A DNA stretch of 64,000 bases from Acanthosoma haemorrhoidale (Eukaryota; Arthropoda; Insecta; Hemiptera; Acanthosomatidae): the NCBI GenBank assembly GCA_930367205.1, contig OV884011.1, positions 35,539,754 to 35,603,753 of the forward strand, written 5' to 3'. The translations under genes and the position numbers were made by a program. The notes beneath the pieces were generated by a model, which had not been told where the DNA came from, did no database searches, and worked only from the letters and a program-made list of their open reading frames with translations. This document shows positions 52,745 to 64,000 of the stretch, in pieces (positions within the stretch are counted from its first letter, which is position 1; each line of letters starts with the position of its first letter).

Positions 52745-55700
52745 TTAACTTTCGCTAGATTTATTGTCATTACAATCTGGCTTTTCCTTTTTCTTCTTCA
52801 GAAGATCTACAATGTTCTTGTACCTTAGCATACACTCTTCCTGTAACGTAAAAATTAAAATGAGTTAAGTTTAGTAATATAGAAAAACTTTTTTTAGTGT
52901 TGTTAGGACAACATTAAGCATGGAGACAGAAATATTGTTAAGTTACATTCTTTAAAGGATAAAATGTTGCTTTAAAAATATTTTATGTATTGACTAATGC
53001 ATTGGAATACATGGAAAATCTAGCAATCCCTATATCTATAAAATACGATTAAATGACATTGATTAAGAAATTATTTGTTATTAAAACGTGCATAAATATT
53101 TTACTAGAATTTAGAGAAGAATATCAAATTAAAGATCTTAATAATCAAGATTTTTATTTTGCTTTTACAAGCTATAACTAAAAAAAGTCATTGAAGCTGC
53201 CATTAGGGAGTGTTGACAACTCTCATCATGGAATGAGTCCATGCTAGACAGCCCTGGAGAGAGAGAACACCTTACTTAGCATTAATGACTTTCTTTTCTT
53301 TCTGCTTATCAATTGATAAGTCAACATATCTCGGGATATCAACTATCAACTGGATGGACCAGTTTTTATCTCCAGTCGTGAGACAAAGTTGAACACACAA
53401 CTCACAACATCTTTGGGACTTTTATTCATTTGAATTAGCAAATTAATAGACATTAAACTCTGAAGAATTCATTTGATTTGGTAGTTGTAATTATTTTCAT
53501 TAGTTCTTAATATGTTACTTTTATTAGTATCAATATTAACTGTTCTCTAGTTTTGTTTGTTTGTTAACTGTTCTCTAGGTGGCCACTTATCCTTGTATTA
53601 TTATTTAGTTCATGTGTAAATATAATTCCATTCCGGGTTAATTGCAGTGTAACATATTCGATTTATGAACCCCCATATAGGGAGTCCACAATTTTAATCT
53701 TAATTTCCTTTTGGGTCGGTCTGGTCTGCTTGTTTAAAAACCGCCTAAAATCTTCTTAAAAAACAACTAACACCGTGTTAACAAATTAAACTCAACCAGT
53801 GTTTATTCTTTTATAGAGGCATGATAATTCCATAATAACACCAGGATTATGATAAATAATGAAGGGTCATTAATAAATTAATTAGTAATAAAAAATCAAT
53901 ATTTATCGCGTCATATTGAGCAGGCGTTGATTAATAATTTTTAATTTAAGTTGGGGCTTTAGCGGAATATTTATTGCTGAAGCCATTAAAACTGCAATAA
54001 CATTGATTTTGCAATTGTAATGAAACCGCTAATTGTATAATGCATCACTCTTTTTAATATTATTTTATAAGAGTGAATTCAAAACTAGATAGGAAAACTA
54101 ATCTTAAAAAAATGTAATTATTCTGCCACAAAGTTGTTAGCGGCAGTACCTTGTTCTTGCCAGGGACGCTCTTGGCTATCTTCTCCCATCGGTCGCCGAT
54201 GGTGCCCTTGGGGTAGGTGGCAAGGGCCTGCTCGAAGGCCTTCTGCTGGGCCTGGCTCCATGGAGTCTCCGTGGTCTCCTCTAGCGCTGCGGAGCTCTTG
54301 CCTCCCTTAGTCTTTGTCTTCTTAGGCTCCGTCTCTTTGTTTTCTTCCTCCTGCATTGCACAAATCTCAATAAAATTTCAAGTCGATAAAAACTTAACTA
54401 TTATAATATAATGAATAAAATATAGGGTTAATGTGTAAATTAAATCAAGACCTAATGAGGTTGTTTCCATAGTCGGTAAGCACTATTCAAGTCTAAGAAA
54501 TTAACATTGCTCCTCTCAACCTACATTTTAGTTTTTAAAAACGATTCAACCACTATTTCATGAAGACAAACTAGTCAAATAAAATAAAAAAAGTATTTAT
54601 TCTATGGCATTGTCAACTAAGAATAACAAAAAGGTTAAAAGAAATATAACTAGCTGGTAAAAATTATTAAAAAGTTTTCAGCTTATAAATTATATTGACC
54701 TATGAACAGGTTATGAATCAAAATGAGCCAATGGAATTATTACTAGGGGGAAATGAGAGTGAAAGTCAGAGAAAAATATGTGGTGTGTGTGGATAAAAAT
54801 TATTAATTATTACATTGAAGTAAGGTGAAAGACATGCTACTAGAAAAAACCGGTTTAGAAAAGATTGGGAGATAAATATTTTTGGGATTAGAGGTCTTAC
54901 TTAAGGTTCCAAGCACAGATAAGAAAAGAAAGATCACAGGAAGCAGATCTATAGGAATCCCCTATTAATAAGGTTAGAATCTAGTAATTCAAGATTTGTT
55001 AACCGATTTGAATCAGAAAAGGTTGTAAATGTAAGGGGGCTTTTTATTTAATATGACGGAACTTATTAGGAAAATCATCTAACTCGGTCTAGCGCTGTGA
55101 ATTGAGGCAATCTCTGAGGATTCTGAGTATTAATCTAAGGAAATAATTCATCAGACGCTTTAACCAAGTCTCAAGATCCTAAATGAAGCCAGACAATTAG
55201 GGGGGAAAACAAGAAGGGTGACTGGAAGATGGCACGTTTGTAAAGGGAGATGAAAATAAGTGTCCTCATTACCCTGAGATGTGGTAGCATATCGTACCAC
55301 TAAACCAAGTTGTATCCTTCAGCCAGTTGACAATACTTCCTTCACATTAACATCTCCAACAAAAAACTTTCTTAATTGTATTGTTTAGCCTCCTTTCTAT
55401 CATTAAATCTCCAGTTCCCGGACCACTAACTCCTGGAACTCCATTCTCATACAACACTCTAAATTCTTATGTGTCGTTTCTTCCAGTTCCTTATTATCTC
55501 CTCACAATGAGGGCAATACACATTACCATTATTTGTTACTTAATTATTACTTCCATTATTCTATATCATCAAAATATATATATTTCAATATTTCCTTTCT
55601 TACTCTATTTTAATTTGGTATTTCAACATGGATAATATTGTTCACGTAGATAATCCTTAGTTAATTTAAAATAATATATTGTTGTAGCTTCCTGGCTAGA

Positions 55701-58700
55701 CAATTTCATGTTTGTGCGACTAAGTTCCAGAATAAAGTTATATTTTCATTAATTCATGTAATTTAAATCAACCAAAGCCTCCAAATTTTCTGGATCTCAT
55801 TGTCATATTATTACTTCATGATAATCTAAATTACTAAGTCCTAGCAATTACTGAGTCTGTACAACACTCCTAATACACTGAAGCAACCAAAATATTAAAA
55901 CAAATACAACTAATGAAGCTAGGCTATACTAGTACTAGTTGGGGCAAGTAATCTTGCTGGTTCCTTGGTTTAAAAATTTCACCAAAAAAAAAAAGATAGC
56001 AACAGGACCAAGACTGGGATTTCCAGGCAGGCACTCTTCCAACTATCCGTTGATCAAATAGCATACTCAGTATCTAATGTCTTCACAAGGTCTGGCGATG
56101 TATTCGGAAGTTCCACGAGAAAAAGTAAAGATATCAGATCTTGACTTGGTTACTGGTTTTACAGAATCGGTTAGTTGGGAAATTAGGGACTGGAATTCCA
56201 GCCTTGATGCTATCTTTCTGCTCTTGTGAACTTATATCAAAACTACATGATTTGATCCCTACAGATCCCATGAATAGCCAAGGTTATTATTAACTATTAG
56301 CCGTGCCTTTAGTTCTGCCAAATGATTAACATTTTAGGAAAGGAAAATTTAAGATCTTAAAGAATTAGATTTTTTTTATGTATAATCTACATTGGGATTG
56401 CTCTTATCGGATAATTCTAGACTCACTGTAAATGAGCGGCAATAGAAATACTCATATTTGTGCCATTGTATTCAATTACTCAAAAGACTGATTTGTCATT
56501 TTTTGTTTAGATTTTTTACTAACAACGGCAACATTTATGGACAATCTGATTTCAGGTTTTCCAAAGGCTGTTAAATTTATTTTATTATTTAAGCTCCTTG
56601 GATTACATTACCTGGAGTTTGGCTATTTAGAGGTTACATTTTGTTTTAACATTCATAGCTTTGGGAAATAATTTTATCCCAAAATAAAATTCCTTCCCAT
56701 GGTGAGATACAAACCCGCACTGCTCCTTACCATGCTGTTTCACAACTTATTGAACCTACCTCCTCTTGTTTGTAAGTTTGTCTAACTTACTTCATTTTAG
56801 ATTGTCAGCTCAGGCAAATATTTCCTACATTTTATGATTATTCATTAACACGATGGGCAGTTTTTCTGTAGACAACTTGTTTTTTTTATTTCTTTAGAAG
56901 ATTAGTCATGGGAATAAGGACAGGAAATGCTGGTATGTTGTTAGATTCTTTGATGGAAGGAGCAGGTACCTAATGCAACAGTCAGCAGCAATGTTCAAAA
57001 CCTTGAAGATTTCACGATATATCATATTTGCACCAAACTAAGTCGAATTCGTAAGGGGAGTGAGCCGACAGCTTGCACATGAAAGTACAGTTACACATGT
57101 GTTACAATTACACCAACTTACAATATATTTCTAATAATATAGTTTGTTTTTTTTGTAACAAGTTGTATTATACAATATTAAAATGAAACAAAAAAATATC
57201 AATTGATATATCAAGGACATATTTTATATGGTATGATGATATCAATCAGCAGCTTGATTTATGAATCTGCTAATTCTGTCCAGCCATTGCGTGAACCAGC
57301 CTAGATGTTCCTTAATGCTTACAGCTACTGTACACTACCGTATAACATTGCAGTAATCTTGACAGTACATTATTGCTGCATCTATTTTCTATGTGTAATA
57401 TATAAAGGTATAAGAAACACAAGAACTGTAAGTCATATTGCCAACAAATTTTGTTTATAACTAATATACAACACACACATCACAACACCAAACCTAATAA
57501 TAAACTATGATCATATTTTTACATAATTGTTAACTTAAAATCAGAAACCTTTCCCATAGTCTGGATGCCTTCCTGACGTCTTAATAGGTCAGGAACTTTC
57601 ATATTAACTAGTTGAAATGTCTTCATGAGTATTTAGATGAGTTTTTTCTGCTTAAGACGACTCTAACAAACTAATTATTGTTCTGGAAATTCAATCAACC
57701 AATATATCTTTATTTGGACTAATACACAAATAATTTACAATAATTTTATACAAAGAAAATATATCACAATTATATATATAAAAACTATATATAGTTCTTA
57801 GCACATTCTTGGTTAGAGTCTCTCCTGGATAGATTGGCACGGTGATATAGATCTTACCTCGATAAAGATGCAGACATAACAAACAGTTAAAATACAAGTA
57901 ATTAGACCCTTTCAAATAAAATAACTTGTCTACACTGCCAACCTTACAAAGTATCTCACCGGAGTATTTAATAATAAAATAATTAAAATGTTAATTTTGG
58001 TGGTAGCTGGGGCACTTAACAAAGCATACATAACATTACACAAACCAATATGTTTATAATATTAATGTATAATATAACATTTAGAACGCATTTGAGAATA
58101 ATGAGGCTTTTGCATCTTTGAAAATAGTCAAAACATGTAATGATAGTTTATATAGCAATTTTTTATTAAACAAGGGGAGCAGGTACTAATCAGAACATCA
58201 TCGGAAGGGGCAATTCAAAAGAGCCCCGAAGAGGGGTAATAGACATTCTTTTCATTCATAAGGAAAACAGGACAGAACTGTTCAGGAGACAGCTCGGGAC
58301 ACTTTGAAGAATGATATGTTCTAGAAAAGGTATAGACTATTTAGATTATTTCTTTCAAAAGTATAACAATAATGTTGAAGAAAAGTATAAGTTTTAACCT
58401 TCAAACTTGAGTTCAAAATACTCAATTTTTGAAAAAATAAAAATCGTTTTAGCATAACTTTTTTTTTTATCGCAACATAAAACAACATTTAAGGCTTTGG
58501 CCTAGTCCACAGAGAACAACGTTTTCCTCTGTGGACTAGGTCACAACTGTTGTGTTTGAAAACAAATTTTTGAAAATAATTTTTAATTAATTTTCTTGGA
58601 TTATGAAGCGCATTTCAAATGCAAAAATATAACTTTGTATTAATAAATTAGAAACTTTGAGAGAAGAAACATGAAATATGGCCTGGCACTGTAAGGGTTA

Positions 58701-61700
58701 AAATCATTAGGTAAGTTGATGTAAAGTTTAAATGATTTTTTTTTTTTGCAAGACAAATTTTAACATTGTTTTGCATTCTTGCTGTTATCTTTTAGATTAT
58801 CATAGAAATTTATGACATAAATTTAACTATATCAAATCAAGTTGTGATTTTCACTCTATTGTAAACTCAACGAGAGCTGATAATACATACTTTTAGAAAT
58901 TTTGGCACATTATCATTAGCAATGGACAATAATAATAAGACGGTTCGAACATTTTCAGTCAACGATAGTGGACAGTCGATAAATATCTAATCAAGGCAAT
59001 TTGGTGGGAATCAAAACAAAATTATTCTAAGATAACGACGAATAACGACAATTGTAGGAACTTTTTAGAGTAAAAAAACAAAAAAAAAAGTAAAAATAAT
59101 CAAGACAAAAGAGATCAAAACAACAGAAGGAAGAAAACAACGACAGCTAAGCCACAAGTAGCGTATTTGACTGATTTTCTCAGTTTCTTTAATACCTGTT
59201 TGGGAACGGGTTTGATACAGTCATCCTTCATCTTGTGGGCCATGTGCGCCGCCTCAAAGGAGGGCCTCTTCATCGCCTCTCCGATCTTTTCCCACCTGAA
59301 AACAACAATACTATGTTCTTTATTCAGTCTATAAAAATCTATTTGATACCCAGGATGAATTAATTGCTACTGCTACAACTGCAATCCATAACTTGCTCTA
59401 ATAAACAATGTTACCAACTGAACGAATATAACCACTTGACAAACTTCATTTGAATATAGCTTATATTAGGGTACCACGTTGATTAAAAAAATTGCTTGAT
59501 TAAGCTACAAACTGTTTATGCTTGTGCCTTATTGCTTAAATGTGTGTTGTGAGTAATAATTGCATGGTAATTTTTTAATTAATGGTATAGCGTGTAATAA
59601 TAAACCGTTGTTTAATAATACCGTTAAAAGTTGGTTATTTTTTTAGTTCTGAAGTGTAAGAGTTGGGAACACTGAGTGGTAGGTCGAGATATGGATAGCA
59701 GTTGGAACTTTTTAAGCAGTAGCTGTTTATCCCATGTTTAAAAGAGACAGACTAGGACCAAAATTACAAAAGTTAGTAATTAATCATAATTAATGCCCTA
59801 GAAATTAAAATTACTAGGTTAAAAACATGTGTTATGTCAAAAGTTTGAAAAAAAAAGAAAAGTGAACTAATCTAAGAATCTGCAGCATAATTCAGCATTT
59901 TTTTTTTTATTGTGTAAGACTTTTCTCTTTTTTACTGACTAAATATTTTTACACCAATTATGAACTAAAATTGTATTTTTAAAAATAAAGGATATAAAAA
60001 AGTGAAGAAACAATTTTGAGATGTACTCTGGGCAGAATATTCTTAAAAACTCATTGAATAATTATGAAATAATGACTTCGCATTTTTGATCAAAGATACT
60101 TAATTTATTTTGTCAAACCATCTCACCCTCTTTAGAAATTACATTGTCAATAAGTACACTTTTTCTAAGAACTAAAACATTAATATAAAAATAACTCATT
60201 GAAATCATCTAGAACTACATTAAATAGTCTCTCTAGAACTCTTTATGTTAATGTTAATCCTGGGGCCAAAATGATAACTGTTGAAAGTTAGCGTAACAGG
60301 TCTGACTTTTTTCATGTTTATATCTTCTATCTTCTAAACTTCCCGTTGTATTTTGTATAATCAGTATATTTTGAGATGCGGAATATGCCTAATCAATTCG
60401 AAATATCTTTAGCTTTCCCCTTTATCAACCTTGCAAAACACTTTACTAATTCTATCTGAAAAAATAATGGGATCAATACCACAAATAATAATTAATATTA
60501 TAAGTATTTAATGATTTTTTATGATGACTGTAGTAAACAGAATTTACATTGGTCTCGTACGATAGCTTACCTCTCCTGAGTACCCTGGGGGTACTTCTTC
60601 AAGAGCTTAATCAGCTCAACTAGGTCATCGTCTGTCCAGGGGCCCCTGGAGAGATACTTGTTTGCCTCTTGCTGACCCTTAGCCTCTGATTTTGTGCTGT
60701 TGTCCTGCGAAGGCTTCTTGTCACTGTCCTTCATTTCGGGAGCTGTAAACCCCTTTCTCCGCCTCGGCACTCTTTCTCTCACCGGAGCGACCTCTTCCTC
60801 AGAAGATTCCTCCCTGAGGCAGGTAAACCAGGCATTAACATAAATTGTAACAATATGGTAGTCTATTCTTATGTAAATATTTTAAAAATTTGAATCCATA
60901 GACAAAAAAAGTTTGGTGTTGTATTTGAAACAAATGTTGGAAAAGAGATCATTTAACTGAGGCTAAATGCAAATATAGGGAATTCATTAGTGACGTAGGA
61001 GGCAAGGACGATAGCCCTGCCTTGGAGTCAAGAGGGATGCTTTTGCAAACCACACAAGTTGCAAGTATTCCATGTACGACTTGACCAGACCAGTACTGAT
61101 TGCTCTTTAATAAGAACCAGGCCACCACTGTTCTTAACTTAAACTGATTTTAATACATTTAAATTATTTATTACAAAATGCCACATGAGAGGGATTCTGT
61201 AAATTTTTGTAAATAATATACATTTACTCAAATTTTATTATTATTATATTGCTAGTATTAGTAATAATTATTTATTACAAAATGCCACATGAGAGGGATT
61301 CTGTAAATTTTTGTAAATAATATACATTTACTCAAATTTTATTATTATTATATTGCTAGTATTAGTAATTATAAGCTAAAGAAAAAAATAAACCACTCAA
61401 AACATGGGACCTCTCCAATGTAGGGTAGTTTAGTTGGTAGAGCCCTATATTTGGGAGATCCTGGATTATTTTTTCTTTGGCTAATAATAGATATTTTATT
61501 TCAGATTTTAGCAAGGCCCTTTAAGCTTCTTGTACACTTACTAAAATATATTTTATTTCATAATTACAAATATCTTGCATAAATTATACATGTAATTTCT
61601 TCCTTTATATACCATCAGTAATCATCATATTACGAGTGGTATGTGTAGTATGACTGATAAACGAACATTAAAATGATCAGTTATAGTGATAAGTAGATAA

Positions 61701-63769
61701 CTGACAACAGATATCCTGCGTGAAGAATTCATAGGGTGCAGAACTCACTGCAATATGTTATATATTGTTCTAATATTAATTGAGTGATATAAAAGAAAAC
61801 AATTTCTCAATAAAAGATACAAAATGATTTAAAGAGAAACTTGTTTACTTACTCAGCAGCTTGCTCTCTCGCTGCCTTCCGCTCTTGGATGACCCTCTTG
61901 ACCCAGTGATAGGTCAGCGGAGGGAATTCTATCACCAGGAACCAGCCCAGTTTGCAGATCTGAACGGGAAGGGTACAGGCCACTCTGAAACGACAAAAAA
62001 GTTTAAACATAAATAATAATAATTCAACAGAAAACTATCAAATAAATCTTATTTACTTTGTGAACCAATAATACATACTTTTCATCAATGATTGTACGAC
62101 TATTTATAGAATGATCTAAAGTTTTATGGTAGTTTGTAGTAACGTCATTGGGACTTTCTATTGTAATTTATTTATTGTTTTTATTATAATTATGATTTGT
62201 AGTTTAAATCAAGTCTATAAATTCTATTGGGTGTAACCAATTTAATTGTTTTAAGTATATTTATAACTAATAATAATATAATTTATTTTGATATGATACA
62301 ATATCTTATATTTATTGAATAGTTTTTATTTGGTATTGAAGAATTCCACTAGCGAGAGGAAGGCAAACTTTGTCGATTATATAATTTTTTTTTTGCAATT
62401 TGTAAGAATATTTTATTTTATTATAGTTTTTGATATATATTACTATTGCTAATAATGGGACCTACTGTCTCTGTTTGCCAAGAGAATGGCTCTGAGTAGT
62501 CGGGGGATGTCTATCCAATGTCCTCTTACCAGCCGAATGACTAAATAACAAGGAAGAATAAAGGGAGTTGAGGGGAAACAAACAAGAGTCCAAGTGGAAG
62601 GGGCCATGTTAGATTGGCTCATTTTATAAAGGTTTTTTAACAGCATTCTCTTAGCGAACGAACTGTAATAGTGTTTTTGTAGCCTGAAGATGACAACATA
62701 GAATTGTTGAAAGTGCTTGTTTAATGCAAGAAATTTTTGTGGAGGCTTGAAAGTATTATTCCTACACAAATAATCTACATACAAAAGTAAAGGTTTTGTT
62801 GTCTGAGCTGAGTTGATGGATTTTATCATACCTATTTAGAATAGAATAGTAACTAACTTTACTCTGGTAACATGAAACTTATGAATACTTAAATGATGTT
62901 ATGAAATAAAAACTCAATTTTAGTTGACAAAAAAAAAAATAAATAAAAAAACAATAATCAAAGTTGAATGTGATGCTTTACACTCAAAGATTTTGTTACA
63001 GCTAGCAACCTGTTCAAATCCCAACGCATATTACATATTATTAATGAGGACGTCAAAGTCAAGGCTTTCATTATTTCCCATCGAGTCACTTTATTTTTGG
63101 TGTGTGAATGGGGGTCAAATGGAACTGGCATGCAAAATATCATTCTTCTAAAAAAAAAAGTCGTGAATGCGATGTTAATTCGAGTTTTAATGACTTCTTG
63201 TATTTGTAGTATTAAAATACAAAAATAAATTAGATAGTGTTAAACAGAATGCCTAGGTCATAAACTTGATAATCTACTATAAAAACATAGTTTTTTTTTT
63301 CATAGCAATTAATTAATTTATGGCATCTGACCATGTTTTATGGACATGCCATTATTTTGAGCCGCCTGCGGTGGCAACATCGAAACCTCCATATTAAATT
63401 TAATATTTCTCGGTCGAACAGGGAACTCACAAAGACCTAAAAACACAAGCAGACAGAAAATGATTTCTGTTTTTGAATGAACAAATAGCAGAACCTTAAA
63501 AAAAAAAAAGTACTAATATTCAATAGTATATATCAATAGTAATATTCAAAAGGCCTAAGGCAAACATGATTATTTGCTCTGACAAGAGAGATAAAGAGAG
63601 ATCAACAAAGAAACAATTAATAATGCAAATTCATTGTTTGTTTAACATACGTCGGCTTTGGAAGGGTTGAGACCAGTTCTGGAAGTATCTGAACAGTCTC
63701 CATATCCACTGCTTTGCCTTTCTTCTGTTTCTTTTGGAGCCTCTTACTCTTCAGGTTAACAAACTCTTC
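52745..63769 (-). CDS. DNAJC1: DnaJ homolog subfamily C member 1 (ERdj1/MTJ1), C-terminal part
   Basis: Six exons on the minus strand: 63769-63651, 61984-61853, 60813-60571, 59295-59196, 54350-54150 and 52840-52745. All junction phases agree, and the stop is at 52747-52745. They give 296 residues of the cytosolic part. A Lys-rich stretch ([14 protein letters not shown]) is followed by a hydrophobic segment ([19 protein letters not shown]) that fits the family's membrane region. Then come an acidic/basic linker, a first SANT domain ([28 protein letters not shown]) and a second SANT domain ([51 protein letters not shown]). Two SANT domains ending in a short Lys tail match DNAJC1 better than DNAJC2. 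By family it is an ER membrane co-chaperone for BiP that also contacts ribosomes. The J domain and first membrane segment lie beyond the right edge. Confidence 0.9.
54740..55330 (-). mobile_element. diverged 3' fragment of the same LINE family as 30260-30960
   Basis: Shares blocks such as CACAGATAAGAAAAGAAAG, AATCTAGTA, CTCTGAGGATTCTGAGTAT and AATAATTCATCAGACGCTTTA with 30470-30760 in the same order and orientation. Frames are fully decayed. Confidence 0.55.
58501..58540. repeat. perfect 14-bp inverted repeat (hairpin)
   Basis: CCTAGTCCACAGAG at 58501 and CTCTGTGGACTAGG at 58527 are exact complements separated by 12 bases (AACAACGTTTTC). The context has no gene. It could be the joined ends of a MITE or a transcribed stem-loop. 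Confidence 0.8.
61162..61369. repeat. 104-bp tandem duplication, two copies
   Basis: AATTATTTATTACAAAATGC at 61162 recurs at 61266, with the whole 104-base unit identical by eye. It lies in the DNAJC1 intron between exons 60813 and 61853. Confidence 0.9.
61985..63650. other. DNAJC1 intron between the first two exons seen here
   Basis: AT-rich intron. The 62449-62829 minus-strand frame (126 codons) has no recognisable family and no splice context linking it to DNAJC1, so it is not called. Confidence 0.5.
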
Positions 63770-64000
63770 CTAGGATAAAAAAAAAAAACTTTTAATAAGT
63801 AAAAAAAAAACTATGGATGGCTAAGGCTCTTATCCAGCAGATTCCAATAGCCAGGTTTTTATTCTTAACCCAGTGAAGGAGCAGGTACAGAGAGGCCGGG
63901 TAAGCCATTACAGAGTCTTCTGACCTCAGACTTGAAAAAACGGCTGGATTTGGCAAATATAATCAAATTTGTCCAGCTTAGCACACAGTCAAGGCCAAGA

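Larger units (their letters stand above)
54351..59195. other. DNAJC1 intron between the two SANT exons
   Basis: A 4.8 kb intron. It contains the LINE fragment at 54740-55330 and a perfect 14-bp hairpin at 58501-58540. The 55381-55635 open frame shows no family signature. The rest is AT-rich with nothing recognised. Confidence 0.5.

Noticed and set aside
55381..55635. 84-codon frame in a DNAJC1 intron
   Set aside because: Hydrophobic low-complexity translation of AT-rich DNA; no family signature.
62449..62829. 126-codon minus-strand frame in a DNAJC1 intron
   Set aside because: The longest unexplained frame in the region, but with no motif and no phase-compatible splice link to DNAJC1.

Overview
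This is a eukaryotic window, almost certainly from an arthropod and most likely an insect. The DNA is AT-rich, genes are split by GT-AG introns, and no bacterial-type operon is present. Six host protein-coding genes can be assembled from exon pairs whose phases match. In order they are: a GTF3C4/TFIIIC90-like gene (minus, 5' part only, running off the left edge); an ITFG1/TIP-like gene (minus, one uninterrupted coding exon) inside the first intron of the former; PPIH, the U4/U6 snRNP cyclophilin (plus, 4 exons); a TMED6/logjam-like p24 cargo receptor (minus, 4 exons); ACOT9, a mitochondrial acyl-CoA thioesterase (plus, 11 exons); and the C-terminal half of DNAJC1/ERdj1 with two SANT domains (minus, 6 exons, N-terminus beyond the right edge). 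These are unrelated housekeeping genes, not a pathway cluster. A hemipteran host is a guess from the style of the mariner and LINE sequences, not something I can show.

Layout: 1-9.6 kb, GTF3C4-like gene with nested ITFG1; 9.6-11.9 kb, divergent intergenic region with a GC-rich dispersed repeat; 11.9-14.9 kb, PPIH; 14.9-18.1 kb, convergent intergenic region; 18.1-32.4 kb, TMED6, whose 9.5 kb last intron holds a BEL/Pao LTR retrotransposon and a pogo-like remnant with a mariner copy inside it; 32.4-35.8 kb, divergent intergenic region full of dispersed repeats; 35.8-46.6 kb, ACOT9, with a repeat plus LINE reverse-transcriptase remnant in intron 2 and a second mariner copy in intron 7; 46.6-52.7 kb, convergent intergenic region with a large fold-back inverted repeat; 52.7-64 kb, DNAJC1.

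The most striking object is the BEL/Pao element at 20638-26300. Its two LTRs are almost identical (855 and 857 bp) and a 5-bp target duplication (AAAGC) flanks it. It has intact gag and protease coding. However, the reverse transcriptase, RNase H and integrase core are missing. In their place is about 1.05 kb of intron-free sequence that reads as a fragment of the host RecQ helicase BLM (disordered N-terminal region, then the start of the helicase domain with its Walker A motif). After it the frame returns to the BEL integrase C-terminal region. Both junctions keep the reading frame, and one TGA interrupts it, just after the Walker A Lys-Ser-Leu. This looks like a recent retrotransposon transduction of host helicase mRNA that made a non-autonomous chimera.
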